37,327 bases of DNA from Blastocatellia bacterium (GTDB taxonomy: Bacteria; Acidobacteriota; Blastocatellia; Pyrinomonadales; Pyrinomonadaceae), in NCBI GenBank assembly GCA_003487805.1, contig DNNE01000024.1, forward strand, positions 1-37,327, written 5' to 3'. Positions within the stretch are counted from its first letter, which is position 1, and the number at the start of each line of letters is the position of its first letter. The notes beneath the pieces are model-generated. The model did no database searches. It was not told the origin of the DNA and saw nothing but the letters and a program-made list of their open reading frames with translations. Below are positions 24,688-32,454 of the stretch, piece by piece. The translations under genes and the position numbers were made by a program.

Positions 24688-25318
24688 CTCCGCGGCCTCT
24701 TCGGGCGCTGCTCCACCGCCAATCTTCACGTTTCTCACACAAGCCTGCCTTGACTGGGTTGTCTTCGATTTACGCGAGCGCGTTGCGAAAGTGCTGTTCG
24801 TTCCGAATGTAACGATCGAAGGGTTCGCGCGCCCAAAACCGGCCGGAACGCTGCAATAACTTGTTACATTCGTGAGCAGCGAAGCTTTTCCACGAGTGCA
24901 CGATCTGGCTCATCCCGAATTCGACTACTGGCGTGAAAAGGGTGTGCACGTGATTTGGCATTATGCACTAGGCATGCAACAAGTAGCGCTGGCCATCGAA
25001 ATGAAGTGAGGCGCCTTCTACAACCTTGGCTAGCCGGTTATCCCGTAGAAAGCAACAGCCATAGCCGCTATCAAGAAAATCCTGAATCCGCTTTCGCCAT
25101 TCGAGTTCAGCTTCTCTTTGTGGCCGCATTCGAAGTTCCTCACGCCAGCGCCCCAGCACCGATTGAGGCAATGAATCGAACAGGTGAAAAGAGACGTGCT
25201 GCGTAACGCCCTCGCCATTAAAATGTGGGAAGTAGCCGCGTGAATGCCAACCATCGCGCGCTTCCTCTTTCGGTAGAACCACCCGTCCTTTAAAGGATTT
25301 AGGCATCTGGGAACCCAT
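24662..25318 (-). pseudogene. REP-associated tyrosine transposase (RAYT, Y1_Tnp family), two nonsense codons
   Basis: 219 codons in one frame from the ATG at 25318 (a second ATG at 25306). RGYFPHFNGEGVTQHVSFHL is the N-terminal strand region; MPNHVHTLF is the family HUH motif; FWAREPFDRYIRNEQHFRNA holds the tyrosine region; IEDNPVKAGLCEKREDWRWSSA is the C-terminus. The frame has a TAG at 24968-24970, where the family has tryptophan (HA-W-x-x-MPNHVH), and a TAA at 24770-24772, where it has tyrosine (Y-IEDNPVKAGL). Both are single-base changes. So the gene is dead, yet otherwise little decayed, which suggests recent loss. Confidence 0.9.
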
Positions 25319-25381
25319 GCCTCCTGCATTGCTGTTATGATCAATGGGAGTTGGTAATTTATCATAAGTGGTTATTACAAA

Positions 25382-25408
25382 GAGCACGCCAGAGGCGTGC
25401 GTACCCAG
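25382..25408. repeat. REP unit of family E in the mnmA leader
   Basis: GCACGCC AGA GGCGTGC, a seven-base perfect stem with a three-base loop, followed by GTACCCAG. It is the reverse complement of the unit at 24593-24619 with one base different. It ends one base before the mnmA start codon. Confidence 0.9.
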
Positions 25409-25409
25409 A

Positions 25410-26519
25410 ATGAAGATCGCCGTAGCAATGTCAGGGGGGGTGGATTCGTCCGCCGCCGCCGCAATTCTGAGAGAGCAGGGCCACGAACTCGTCGGCTTTA
25501 CGATGCAGCTGTGGAATCAGGGTCGCGGTATCAGTGTGGATGAAAACGGCGAGCCGCTGCCTTCGCGTTGCTGTTCGCTTGATGACGTTTACGATGCGCG
25601 TCGCGTCGCCGAAGAACTTGGATTTCCTTTTTACGTTTTGAATCTCGAAAAGGAATTCGAGCGCGACGTGGTCCAACCGTTCGTCAACAGTTACCTGAAC
25701 GGCGAGACGCCTATTCCGTGTGTCGCCTGCAACAGCCGTTTGAAGTTTGCTTCACTCGACAAGCTGGCGACGAGCCTTGGCTGCGAGAAAGTTGCGACCG
25801 GTCATTACGCGCGTGTTGAGTTTGACGAAGCGACCAGGCGTCATCGCCTCTTGCGCGGCCGCGATCCGCATAAGGACCAATCATATTTTCTTTGGGAGCT
25901 GACGCAGGATCAACTTTCGCGCGCGCTGTTTCCGCTGGGAGAATTGTCGAAGAGTGATGCGCGTCAGGCGGCGCGCGATAATCAACTCGCGGTCGCGGAA
26001 AAGAAAGAGTCGCAGGAGATCTGCTTCGTGCCTGACGGCGATTATGCAGGCTTCATCGATCGTTATCTCGCAGCCGAACAGCAAACTGATCGGTTGCCAC
26101 GCGGCGGCGACATCGTTACCAGCAATGGAGACGTCATCGGCACGCATACAGGCATTCATCGATACACGATTGGTCAACGACGCGGCATCGGCGTGTCGCA
26201 ATCCCGACCGCTCTACGTCCTGGGCATCGACACGGCTAAGGATCAGGTGATCGTCGGTTATGACGAAGATCTCTTGAGTGAGGAATTCACTGCCGCCGGA
26301 GTTAACTGGATTGCTCTCGACAATCCGGCAGAACCTGTTCGCGCTGAAGTGCGCGTACGTTATCGTCACACGGCTGCGCCGGCGACCCTGACTCCGCTGG
26401 AAGATAATCGTGTTCGCGTTCAGTTCGAAGAACCGCAACGCGCGATCACGCCCGGACAAGCGACCGTATTTTATCGCGGCGACGAAGTTGTCGGTGGTGG
26501 ATGGATCGTGAAGCGATGA
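25410..26519 (+). CDS. mnmA: tRNA-specific 2-thiouridylase MnmA
   Basis: 369 residues. SGGVDSS (residues 8-14) is the ATP pyrophosphatase P-loop; C107 in CVACNSRLKF and C205 in ESQEICFVPDGD are the two catalytic cysteines; RRGIGVSQSRPLYVLGID is the C-terminal beta-barrel entry. It adds sulfur at position 2 of the wobble uridine of tRNAs for Lys, Glu and Gln. The ATG at 25410 is the family start (MKIAVAMSGG). There is no Shine-Dalgarno sequence: the leader is a REP hairpin. The P-loop is encoded through a run of seven G. Confidence 0.96.
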   Translation: MKIAVAMSGGVDSSAAAAILREQGHELVGFTMQLWNQGRGISVDENGEPLPSRCCSLDDVYDARRVAEELGFPFYVLNLEKEFERDVVQPFVNSYLNGETPIPCVACNSRLKFASLDKLATSLGCEKVATGHYARVEFDEATRRHRLLRGRDPHKDQSYFLWELTQDQLSRALFPLGELSKSDARQAARDNQLAVAEKKESQEICFVPDGDYAGFIDRYLAAEQQTDRLPRGGDIVTSNGDVIGTHTGIHRYTIGQRRGIGVSQSRPLYVLGIDTAKDQVIVGYDEDLLSEEFTAAGVNWIALDNPAEPVRAEVRVRYRHTAAPATLTPLEDNRVRVQFEEPQRAITPGQATVFYRGDEVVGGGWIVKR

Positions 26520-26840
26520 GTCAGCACCGCCGGCGAATGTTTACGGATTAGCGCGCACCCCTTTTCGCGACCTTGCCCAAGAGTCCAGATCCTGCGGGAA
26601 GGATCAATCTGGTACGGAACCGCTTGCGCCAGCAAGCGGGTAAACTCAGGGGAGCTACCCGGTCGCTGGCGCAACCGGTTCCGTACCGGGTTCCTCTCGT
26701 TCGACTTTTGGGCAACCCTCCTGGCTTATGAACAGCTCGTATCTAACCGCACAAATGTGGCGGCTTATGTAACCTTTTCTTTGAAATTAACGTAATCACA
26801 CCGTCAAACTTCATTTGAGGAAGAAATAGGAAAATCGCCC
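26520..26840. other. Intergenic region between mnmA and sppA
   Basis: 321 bases. It holds a family A REPIN at 26611-26687 and, downstream of it, about 150 bases richer in A and T that should hold the sppA promoter. I see a TTGAAA at 26782-26787 but no good -10 partner, so I call no promoter. Confidence 0.5.
26611..26687. repeat. REPIN-like repeat family A, copy 2
   Basis: GGTACGGAACCGCTTGCGCC... at the left and ...GGCGCAACCGGTTCCGTACC at the right are inverted copies, with the hairpin CGCTTGCGCCAGCAAGCG in the left unit and a matching CGGTCGCTGGCG segment at the right. Outer ends GGTAC/GTACC match exactly. Between mnmA and sppA. Confidence 0.9.
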
Positions 26841-28640
26841 ATGGCAATGTCAAAGACCCGCAAGATCGTTCTCATTATTTCGGCAGTCGTATTGGGACTC
26901 GTGATGATCGTAGTGCTCGGCATCGCGATCGTCGTGTCCGCGCTGCGCGGCAATCGCCCTTCGATCCAGGACAACAGTGTGCTGACGCTGAGAATTTCCG
27001 GCGCGCTGCCTGATTACGTCCCTGACGATCCGTTTCGTCGCATCTTCGGCGCGCAGCCGCAATCGCTCGGCAGCCTGCTCGCGCAGTTTCGTAAGGCGAA
27101 AGTCGATAAGCGCATCAGCGCGGTGATGCTGGACATCGACATGTCCGAGGCCGGTTGGGCCAAGTCGGAAGAAATTCGTGGGGCGATCCAGGACTTTCGC
27201 TCTTCGGGCAAACCCGTCTACGCCTACATGGAAATGGGTCTCAACAAGGACTATTACATCGCGACTGCGTGCGACAAGATTTTCGTGCCGCCGCCGGGCG
27301 AACTGTTCACGATCGGTCTGGCCGCGGATGTGATGTTCTTTCGTGGGTCGCTCGACAAACTCGGCGTCTACCCGGATGTTTACCAGATCGGAAAGTACAA
27401 AAGCGCGGGGGACACGTTTACGCAGAAACAGATGACCGACGCGCATCGCGAGTACATCAATTCGATGCTTGATGATTTGTTTGGCCGTTACGTCGAAGGG
27501 ATCGCGAAAGCGCGGAACAAATCAGTTGATGAAGTCAAGAGTTTGATTGACAACGCTCCGTACAGCGCCGCACAAGCAAAAGACGCCGGTATGATCGATG
27601 GCGCGCTTTATCACGACGATGTCGAGAAGGAATTGAAAAAGCGTTTGGGCTACAAAGAAGGCGACGAACTCCACATCGCGCGCGGCTCTGATTACAAACA
27701 GATCTCACAGGAATCATTGGGGCTGAACAAGGGCGAGAAGATCGCCGTGGTTTACGCGGCCGGCGATATCGTCTCAGGCAAGTCATCCTTTGGCGGCAGT
27801 GGCGAAGAGACGATCGGATCGGATTCACTCGTGCGAACAATCAATGAAGCTCGCGATGACAAAGGCGTCAAGGCAATCGTGTTGCGCATCGACAGCCCGG
27901 GCGGATCGGGCCTGGCTTCCGACATTATCTGGCGCGCGGTCGAAGCCGCCAAAGCAAAGAAGCCGGTCGTCGTTTCGATGGGCGACGTGGCTGCATCGGG
28001 TGGTTACTACATCGCCTGCAACGCGAACAAAATTGTGGCCGAGCCGTCGACGATCACCGGATCGATTGGAGTGGTGGGCGGCAAACCAGTCCTCAAAGGG
28101 TTCTATGATTGGATCGGCGTAACGAATGAATATGTAATGCGCGGAAAGAACGCCGGCATGTTTCGCGAGACGGAAAAGTTCAACGACAGCGAACAGGCAA
28201 AGTTCAAAGAATTTCTGAATAACACTTACGACGATTTCATCACTAAAGTCGGCAAGGGACGCAACAAGGACAAAGACTACATAAATTCGATCGGCCAGGG
28301 CCGCGTGTGGACCGGAAATCAGGGCAAAGAGAGGGGTCTGGTCGACGAATACGGTGGCCTCGATAAAGCGATCGAAATTGCCAAGCAACTCGCGAACATT
28401 CCCGCGGATAGGAGTATTCAACGCGTGATCATGCCGCAGCCGCCGACGTTCCTGGAACAACTAATGAGCGCGGGAAATGATGACAGTGATGCGGTTGACG
28501 CGCAGGCAAAGCAACAGGCCGCGCTTTTCTCGGCGTTGCCCGAAGATATGCGCGAGAGCTTGCGCTATGCGCAGTTACTGGATCGCGCGAGCAAAGGCGA
28601 AGCGATCTATTTGATGCCGTTTCGGTTGAGAATTAAATAG
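26841..28640 (+). CDS. sppA: Signal peptide peptidase SppA, 67-kDa type
   Basis: 599 residues, the long two-domain form. An N-terminal membrane segment (IVLIISAVVLGLVMIVVLGIAIVV-like, residues about 9-33) anchors it in the inner membrane. The catalytic lysine is K187 in GKYKSAGDTF, in the first domain; the serine is S386 in GDVAASGGYYIA, in the second. RIDSPGGSG is the ClpP-like fold signature. It degrades cleaved signal peptides in the membrane. AGGA lies about nine bases before the ATG at 26841. The stop codon abuts a family B repeat. Confidence 0.95.
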   Translation: MAMSKTRKIVLIISAVVLGLVMIVVLGIAIVVSALRGNRPSIQDNSVLTLRISGALPDYVPDDPFRRIFGAQPQSLGSLLAQFRKAKVDKRISAVMLDIDMSEAGWAKSEEIRGAIQDFRSSGKPVYAYMEMGLNKDYYIATACDKIFVPPPGELFTIGLAADVMFFRGSLDKLGVYPDVYQIGKYKSAGDTFTQKQMTDAHREYINSMLDDLFGRYVEGIAKARNKSVDEVKSLIDNAPYSAAQAKDAGMIDGALYHDDVEKELKKRLGYKEGDELHIARGSDYKQISQESLGLNKGEKIAVVYAAGDIVSGKSSFGGSGEETIGSDSLVRTINEARDDKGVKAIVLRIDSPGGSGLASDIIWRAVEAAKAKKPVVVSMGDVAASGGYYIACNANKIVAEPSTITGSIGVVGGKPVLKGFYDWIGVTNEYVMRGKNAGMFRETEKFNDSEQAKFKEFLNNTYDDFITKVGKGRNKDKDYINSIGQGRVWTGNQGKERGLVDEYGGLDKAIEIAKQLANIPADRSIQRVIMPQPPTFLEQLMSAGNDDSDAVDAQAKQQAALFSALPEDMRESLRYAQLLDRASKGEAIYLMPFRLRIK

Positions 28641-28699
28641 ACTGGAGCGCAAGCGTCCCCGCTTGCATGCTCAGCAACCGGGACGGTTGCGCTCCAGTC
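28640..28699. repeat. REPIN-like repeat family B, copy 2
   Basis: Starts on the last base of the sppA stop: GACTGGAGCGCAAGCG at the left and GGTTGCGCTCCAGTC at the right, inverted arms. It separates sppA from the response regulator gene and ends 23 bases before its start. Confidence 0.9.
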
Positions 28700-28722
28700 G
28701 GTTCGATAAACTCCGCAAGTCT

Positions 28723-29397
28723 ATGCGAATTCTTCTCGTCGAAGATGAGCCACGCATGGCCAACGTGATCGCGAAAGGCTTGCGCGAGAATTCCTACGCG
28801 GTCGATATCGCCGAAGATGGTGACGTCGCCCTTTACCAGGCCTCGATCAATGACTATGACTTGATTGTCCTCGACGTGCTGTTGCCAAAGCGCGATGGCT
28901 TCGAAGTTTGCCGCGCATTGCGTGCGCGCGGCGATGCCACGCCGATCCTCATGCTGACTGCGCGAGCGACCGTCGATGATCGCCTCAACGGATTCGACGC
29001 CGGGGCTGACGATTATCTGACCAAGCCGTTTTCATTTCGCGAATTGCTGGCGCGAATTCGCGCGCTGCTGCGACGCGATTCACAGCTTCGCCCGGACGTA
29101 TTTCAGCTCGACGATCTGGTAGTTGATTCCGGAAGCCACCGCGTGTCGCGCGCCTCACGCGAAATTGAATTGACCGCGAAAGAATATGCGCTGCTCGAAT
29201 TTCTGGCGCGCCGCGCCGGTCAATTGGTTTCCCGCACGGACATCGCCGCGCATGTGTGGGACGATTCATTCGATCCCTTCTCGAACACGATCGAGGTTTA
29301 TATGAATCGATTACGCAAGAAGATCGACGATGAGCACGCCGTCAAACTGCTCCATACTCGTCGTGGCGAAGGTTACATCCTCGAATCCCGCAACTAA
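28723..29397 (+). CDS. OmpR/PhoB-family response regulator
   Basis: 224 residues from the ATG at 28723; an earlier in-frame start at 28663 lies inside a repeat. The receiver domain has E7-D8-E9 acids, phospho-acceptor D51 (LIVLDVLLP), the conserved TAR threonine and K in YLTKPFSF. The winged-helix domain has ELTAKEYALLEFLARRAGQLVSR and the TIEVYMNRLRKKID recognition helix. No histidine kinase gene follows; the next genes are an efflux set. Its place directly before that set, plus a direct repeat in the gap, suggests it controls the pump. Confidence 0.94.
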   Translation: MRILLVEDEPRMANVIAKGLRENSYAVDIAEDGDVALYQASINDYDLIVLDVLLPKRDGFEVCRALRARGDATPILMLTARATVDDRLNGFDAGADDYLTKPFSFRELLARIRALLRRDSQLRPDVFQLDDLVVDSGSHRVSRASREIELTAKEYALLEFLARRAGQLVSRTDIAAHVWDDSFDPFSNTIEVYMNRLRKKIDDEHAVKLLHTRRGEGYILESRN

Positions 29398-29410
29398 TTC
29401 TCAATAACTT

Positions 29411-29444
29411 ATTAATCCTTCATTAAGGTGTGACTGCGTATACT
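29411..29444 (+). promoter_or_regulatory. Possible response-regulator-activated promoter of the efflux operon
   Basis: ATTAA is repeated at 29411-29415 and 29422-29426, one helical turn apart (11 bases), as in OmpR-family binding sites. A good -10 (TATACT) follows at 29439-29444, while no -35 box is at the normal place; the repeat overlaps where it should be. This is the design of an activator-dependent promoter. It lies between the regulator and the tolC-like gene. Confidence 0.4.
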
Positions 29445-29465
29445 CGCGTTCTCCAAGTTGCGACT

Positions 29466-30836
29466 ATGCAGGATCGAGCGACAGCGAAGTTCGTCTTCGC
29501 GGCGTTGACCGCGTTGCTCTGCTGTGCCAACTGGTCCTACACGCAAACCCCTTCGCCGTCGCCGTCGCCACAGACGTCGATCAATCCAACAGGTCCCGAT
29601 GTCAATGCGCTGACGCTTGACGAAGCGCTGCATCTGGCGAACGCGCAAGCGTCCACTTATCAAAGCGCGATCTTGAACGAGCGCATCGCCTCGGAAGATG
29701 TGCGGCAAGCGCAGGCGGCGTTCCTGCCAAAAGTCAGTGCGCCGTTGAGTTATATCTACACCTCGCCGGCGCTGGGACTGCCGCCCGGTGAGCCGCGCGC
29801 GCCGAGCTTTATCGCCAACAACGCGATCAGCGAGTACGAGGGACTGGTGAATGTGTCCGGCGACGTGGATGTCGCCGGAAAGTTGCGCGCTACTTTGGCG
29901 AAGAACCGAGCGTTGCTGGCCGCGGCGCATGCGGGAACTGAGGTCGCGAAGCGCGCGTTGGCCCAGGCAGTCATTGAAACCTATTACAGTCTAGCGCTGG
30001 CGATCGCCCAGCGTCGTGCAGCGGAAGGGAATCTGGCAGCAGCCGAAGAATTTGAGCGGATTACAGCTCTCTTGTTAGGCGCCGGAGAAGTCGCGCCCGT
30101 CGATCTCACGCGCGCGCAATTGCAAACTATCCAGCGCCGCGACGAACTCGAACGCACACGTGTGAATGAGGAAGTGGCCGCCGGATCTCTGCGCGTACTT
30201 GTCGGCTATGACTTCACGCGCCCGATTGGCACCAATGACCTGGCGCTCGCCTTGCCTACCGATTCTGAATATCAGCAATTCAAACCGGACGACGTTGCTC
30301 GCCGGCCCGAATTCACCCAGTTGGAGCAACAACTACGCGCCGCGCGCCAGGAAATAAAAATTGCCCGCGCGGATCGTTTGCCGGCGCTGACGTATTCAGT
30401 AAACGGTGGCTTCGATACTGATTCGTTGAAAGGGCCACGGCTCAAGGAACACAGCGGCGTTTCGGCGGCCGTGAGCCTGACGATCCCAGTTTTTGATTGG
30501 GGTGCGACCCGCAGCAAAGAGCGGCAAGCAAACCTGCGGGTTCAAGTTGCTGAGAACGAACGCGCGATCGCCGTGAAGGGATTTACGCAACAGTTTTATG
30601 CGGCGCGGGCACAGGCCGCCAACGCCGCGGCGCGCATCGCGCTGGCGCGCGAAGGCGTAACTAAAGCGCAGGACAATTTGTCGGCATCAATCGCGCGCTA
30701 TCGCGCCGGTGAAGCGCAAATCGTCGAAGTCACGGACGCCCAAACAACGCTGGTGGCCCAACGAAGTGCGTTGTACCAGGCCATCTTTGATTATCAAATC
30801 GCGCTCGCGCGATTGAAACAGGCGACGGGGCAATGA
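29466..30836 (+). CDS. TolC-family outer-membrane efflux protein
   Basis: 456 residues from the ATG at 29466 (a GTG at 29430 is inside the putative promoter). Signal peptide FVFAALTALLCCANWSYTQ, then a proline/serine linker (TPSPSPSPQ). LTLDEALHLANAQ starts the first outer-membrane factor repeat; LALAIAQRRAAEGNLAAAEEF is a periplasmic helix; RRPEFTQLEQQLRAARQEIKIARADRLPAL begins the second repeat; ARYRAGEAQIVEVTDAQTTLV is the family C-terminal helix. It forms the trimeric outer-membrane channel of the pump whose other parts are the next two genes. Confidence 0.94.
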   Translation: MQDRATAKFVFAALTALLCCANWSYTQTPSPSPSPQTSINPTGPDVNALTLDEALHLANAQASTYQSAILNERIASEDVRQAQAAFLPKVSAPLSYIYTSPALGLPPGEPRAPSFIANNAISEYEGLVNVSGDVDVAGKLRATLAKNRALLAAAHAGTEVAKRALAQAVIETYYSLALAIAQRRAAEGNLAAAEEFERITALLLGAGEVAPVDLTRAQLQTIQRRDELERTRVNEEVAAGSLRVLVGYDFTRPIGTNDLALALPTDSEYQQFKPDDVARRPEFTQLEQQLRAARQEIKIARADRLPALTYSVNGGFDTDSLKGPRLKEHSGVSAAVSLTIPVFDWGATRSKERQANLRVQVAENERAIAVKGFTQQFYAARAQAANAAARIALAREGVTKAQDNLSASIARYRAGEAQIVEVTDAQTTLVAQRSALYQAIFDYQIALARLKQATGQ

Positions 30837-30844
30837 TGAAGAGA

Positions 30845-30918
30845 GTGTCAGAAGCCCGCGCGTAAGCAAGGGCAACTATCATTGAAGTGGCCCTCCCTTA
30901 CGGTCGGGCTTCAGACAC
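30845..30918. repeat. REPIN-like repeat family F
   Basis: GTGTCAGAAGCCCGCGCGTAAG at the left, and at the right the inverted copy ending CGGGCTTCAGACAC, with variant middles. It fills the gap between the tolC-like and adaptor genes, and the GTG of the longest adaptor frame lies inside it. Confidence 0.85.
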
Positions 30919-30919
30919 G

Positions 30920-32326
30920 ATGCATGAAAAGATCATGAGCCAAAACCCAGACAAGCTTAGCGCCAACGAGGTCGATGCTGATTCGATCGAAGCAGCTCGC
31001 GTCCAGGAACAGCGAGGTCGCCGGCGCAACACGATCCTGATCATTGCTGTAATCGCCGTCGTGATCTTCGCCCTGGCGATTCTGATTGTTTGGCGTCTCA
31101 AAAAATCGAAAGCCGAATCTGAAGCCGAGGTCACTCCGGTGGTCAGCGTGAAAGTTGCGAAGGCCGAACAAGGCAGCATCGCCGCGCAAGTCGTCGCCGT
31201 CGGTACGATTTGGCCGCGCGAGAGGGCCGATGTCGCCGCGAAGGTGAGCGCGCAGATTAAGAAGATGGCGCTCCTGAAAAATAAAGTTGTGCGCGCCGGG
31301 GAAGTGATCGCGGTGCTTGAGTCGCGGGATCTGCAAGCGCAACGCGCCGAAGCGGTCGCCGCGCTAAACCAGGCGCGCGCCGAAGAACGCAGTCTCGTAA
31401 CGGGCACGATTCCCAAAACAAACGCGGAAGATCAGAAGGCCCTGATGGATGCGCGGGCGAAAGTTAACAACGCGCGCGCTTTGTATGAACGACGGCGGAG
31501 GCTGTTCGAGCAAGGTGGTATTTCGCAAAAAGATCTCGAAGCTTCGCAACTCGATCTGACTACCGCCGAGGATGAATTGCGTTTGCAGGAACAGACTGTT
31601 GCGCTGCGCGGGCGTTCCCTGAATCCAAATGATCGCGCGCTGGCGGCGGCGAAAACTGCCGAAGCTCAGCAGCATCTCGCGACGCTCGATGCGCAACTGG
31701 GTTACGCGACGATTCGCTCGCCGATCACCGGCATCGTTACCGATCAATATCAATATGAAGGCGAGTTTGCCGCGGCCGGCGGCAAGCTGGTGACGATCGG
31801 CGACATCAGCAGCGTGATCGTTAAGGCGCCATTTGCCGATACGGTCGCGTCGCAATTGAAGGTGGGCGACTCGGCGACCGTTCTGCCGACTGATACTTCA
31901 GCAGAAGAAATGAAGGGCCAAATTACGTTGCTCAGTCGCTCGAGCGATCCAACCAATCGCACGGTCGAGGTTTGGGTGACGCTCGCCAACGGTGCTGGAA
32001 AATTGCGAGCGAACGGCGCGGCGCAGGTAACGGTATTCGCGAATTCAAAGAACGACGCGATCGTCGTGCCCGCTGCCGCAGTCACGCTCGAGGCCAGCAA
32101 TGCTGACGAAGGAACAGTCATGGTTGTCGACGCGCAGAATGTCGCGCATGAAAAGAAAGTGACGGTGGGCATCCGCGCGGCCGACAAGATCGAAATCGTC
32201 GAAGGACTTTCTGCCGGCGATATCGTGGTCATCGAAGGCAACTTCGCGTTGCCCGATGGAACGAAGGTAGAGATCGCCAAAGATGAAGAGAAGAAAGAAG
32301 GCGAGAAGGACAAGGACGAAAAATAA
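30920..32326 (+). CDS. RND efflux periplasmic adaptor (membrane fusion protein)
   Basis: 468 residues from the ATG at 30920; an ATG at 30935 is equally possible. Earlier in-frame codons lie in a repeat. One membrane anchor at residues about 36-57 (TILIIAVIAVVIFALAILIV). The lipoyl-type halves are split by a long coiled coil: VGTIWPRERADVAAKVSAQI and VVRAGEVIAVL first, the hairpin of A/E/Q-rich helices (ALYERRRRLFEQGGISQKDLE), then LGYATIRSPITGIVTDQYQYEGEF and the beta-barrel. The C-terminus is a run of K, E and D residues. It links the RND pump to the TolC-type channel. Confidence 0.93.
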   Translation: MHEKIMSQNPDKLSANEVDADSIEAARVQEQRGRRRNTILIIAVIAVVIFALAILIVWRLKKSKAESEAEVTPVVSVKVAKAEQGSIAAQVVAVGTIWPRERADVAAKVSAQIKKMALLKNKVVRAGEVIAVLESRDLQAQRAEAVAALNQARAEERSLVTGTIPKTNAEDQKALMDARAKVNNARALYERRRRLFEQGGISQKDLEASQLDLTTAEDELRLQEQTVALRGRSLNPNDRALAAAKTAEAQQHLATLDAQLGYATIRSPITGIVTDQYQYEGEFAAAGGKLVTIGDISSVIVKAPFADTVASQLKVGDSATVLPTDTSAEEMKGQITLLSRSSDPTNRTVEVWVTLANGAGKLRANGAAQVTVFANSKNDAIVVPAAAVTLEASNADEGTVMVVDAQNVAHEKKVTVGIRAADKIEIVEGLSAGDIVVIEGNFALPDGTKVEIAKDEEKKEGEKDKDEK

Positions 32327-32328
32327 CC

Positions 32329-32400
32329 GACTGGAGCGCAACCGTCCCGGTTGCACTCGCTAAGAAAGCTCATGCAAGCGAGGACGCTTGCGCTCCAGTC
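32329..32400. repeat. REPIN-like repeat family B, copy 3
   Basis: GACTGGAGCGCAACCGTCCCGG at the left, GAGGACGCTTGCGCTCCAGTC at the right. It starts two bases after the adaptor stop and fills most of the gap to the RND gene. Confidence 0.92.
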
Positions 32401-32454
32401 TATTAACCCGCCTGCTGGCGCAGGTGGTGCTGACCTCATCGCCATGAAACCTGA

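Noticed and set aside
25431..25437. Run of seven G in the mnmA P-loop as a phase-variation tract
   Set aside because: It encodes the invariant SGGVDSS motif with common codons; seven bases is short, and nothing suggests that switching an essential tRNA enzyme would be useful.
30898..31416. 172-codon minus-strand ORF opposite the adaptor gene
   Set aside because: Long only because of the codon bias of the adaptor gene; serine/alanine/arginine-rich with no domain.
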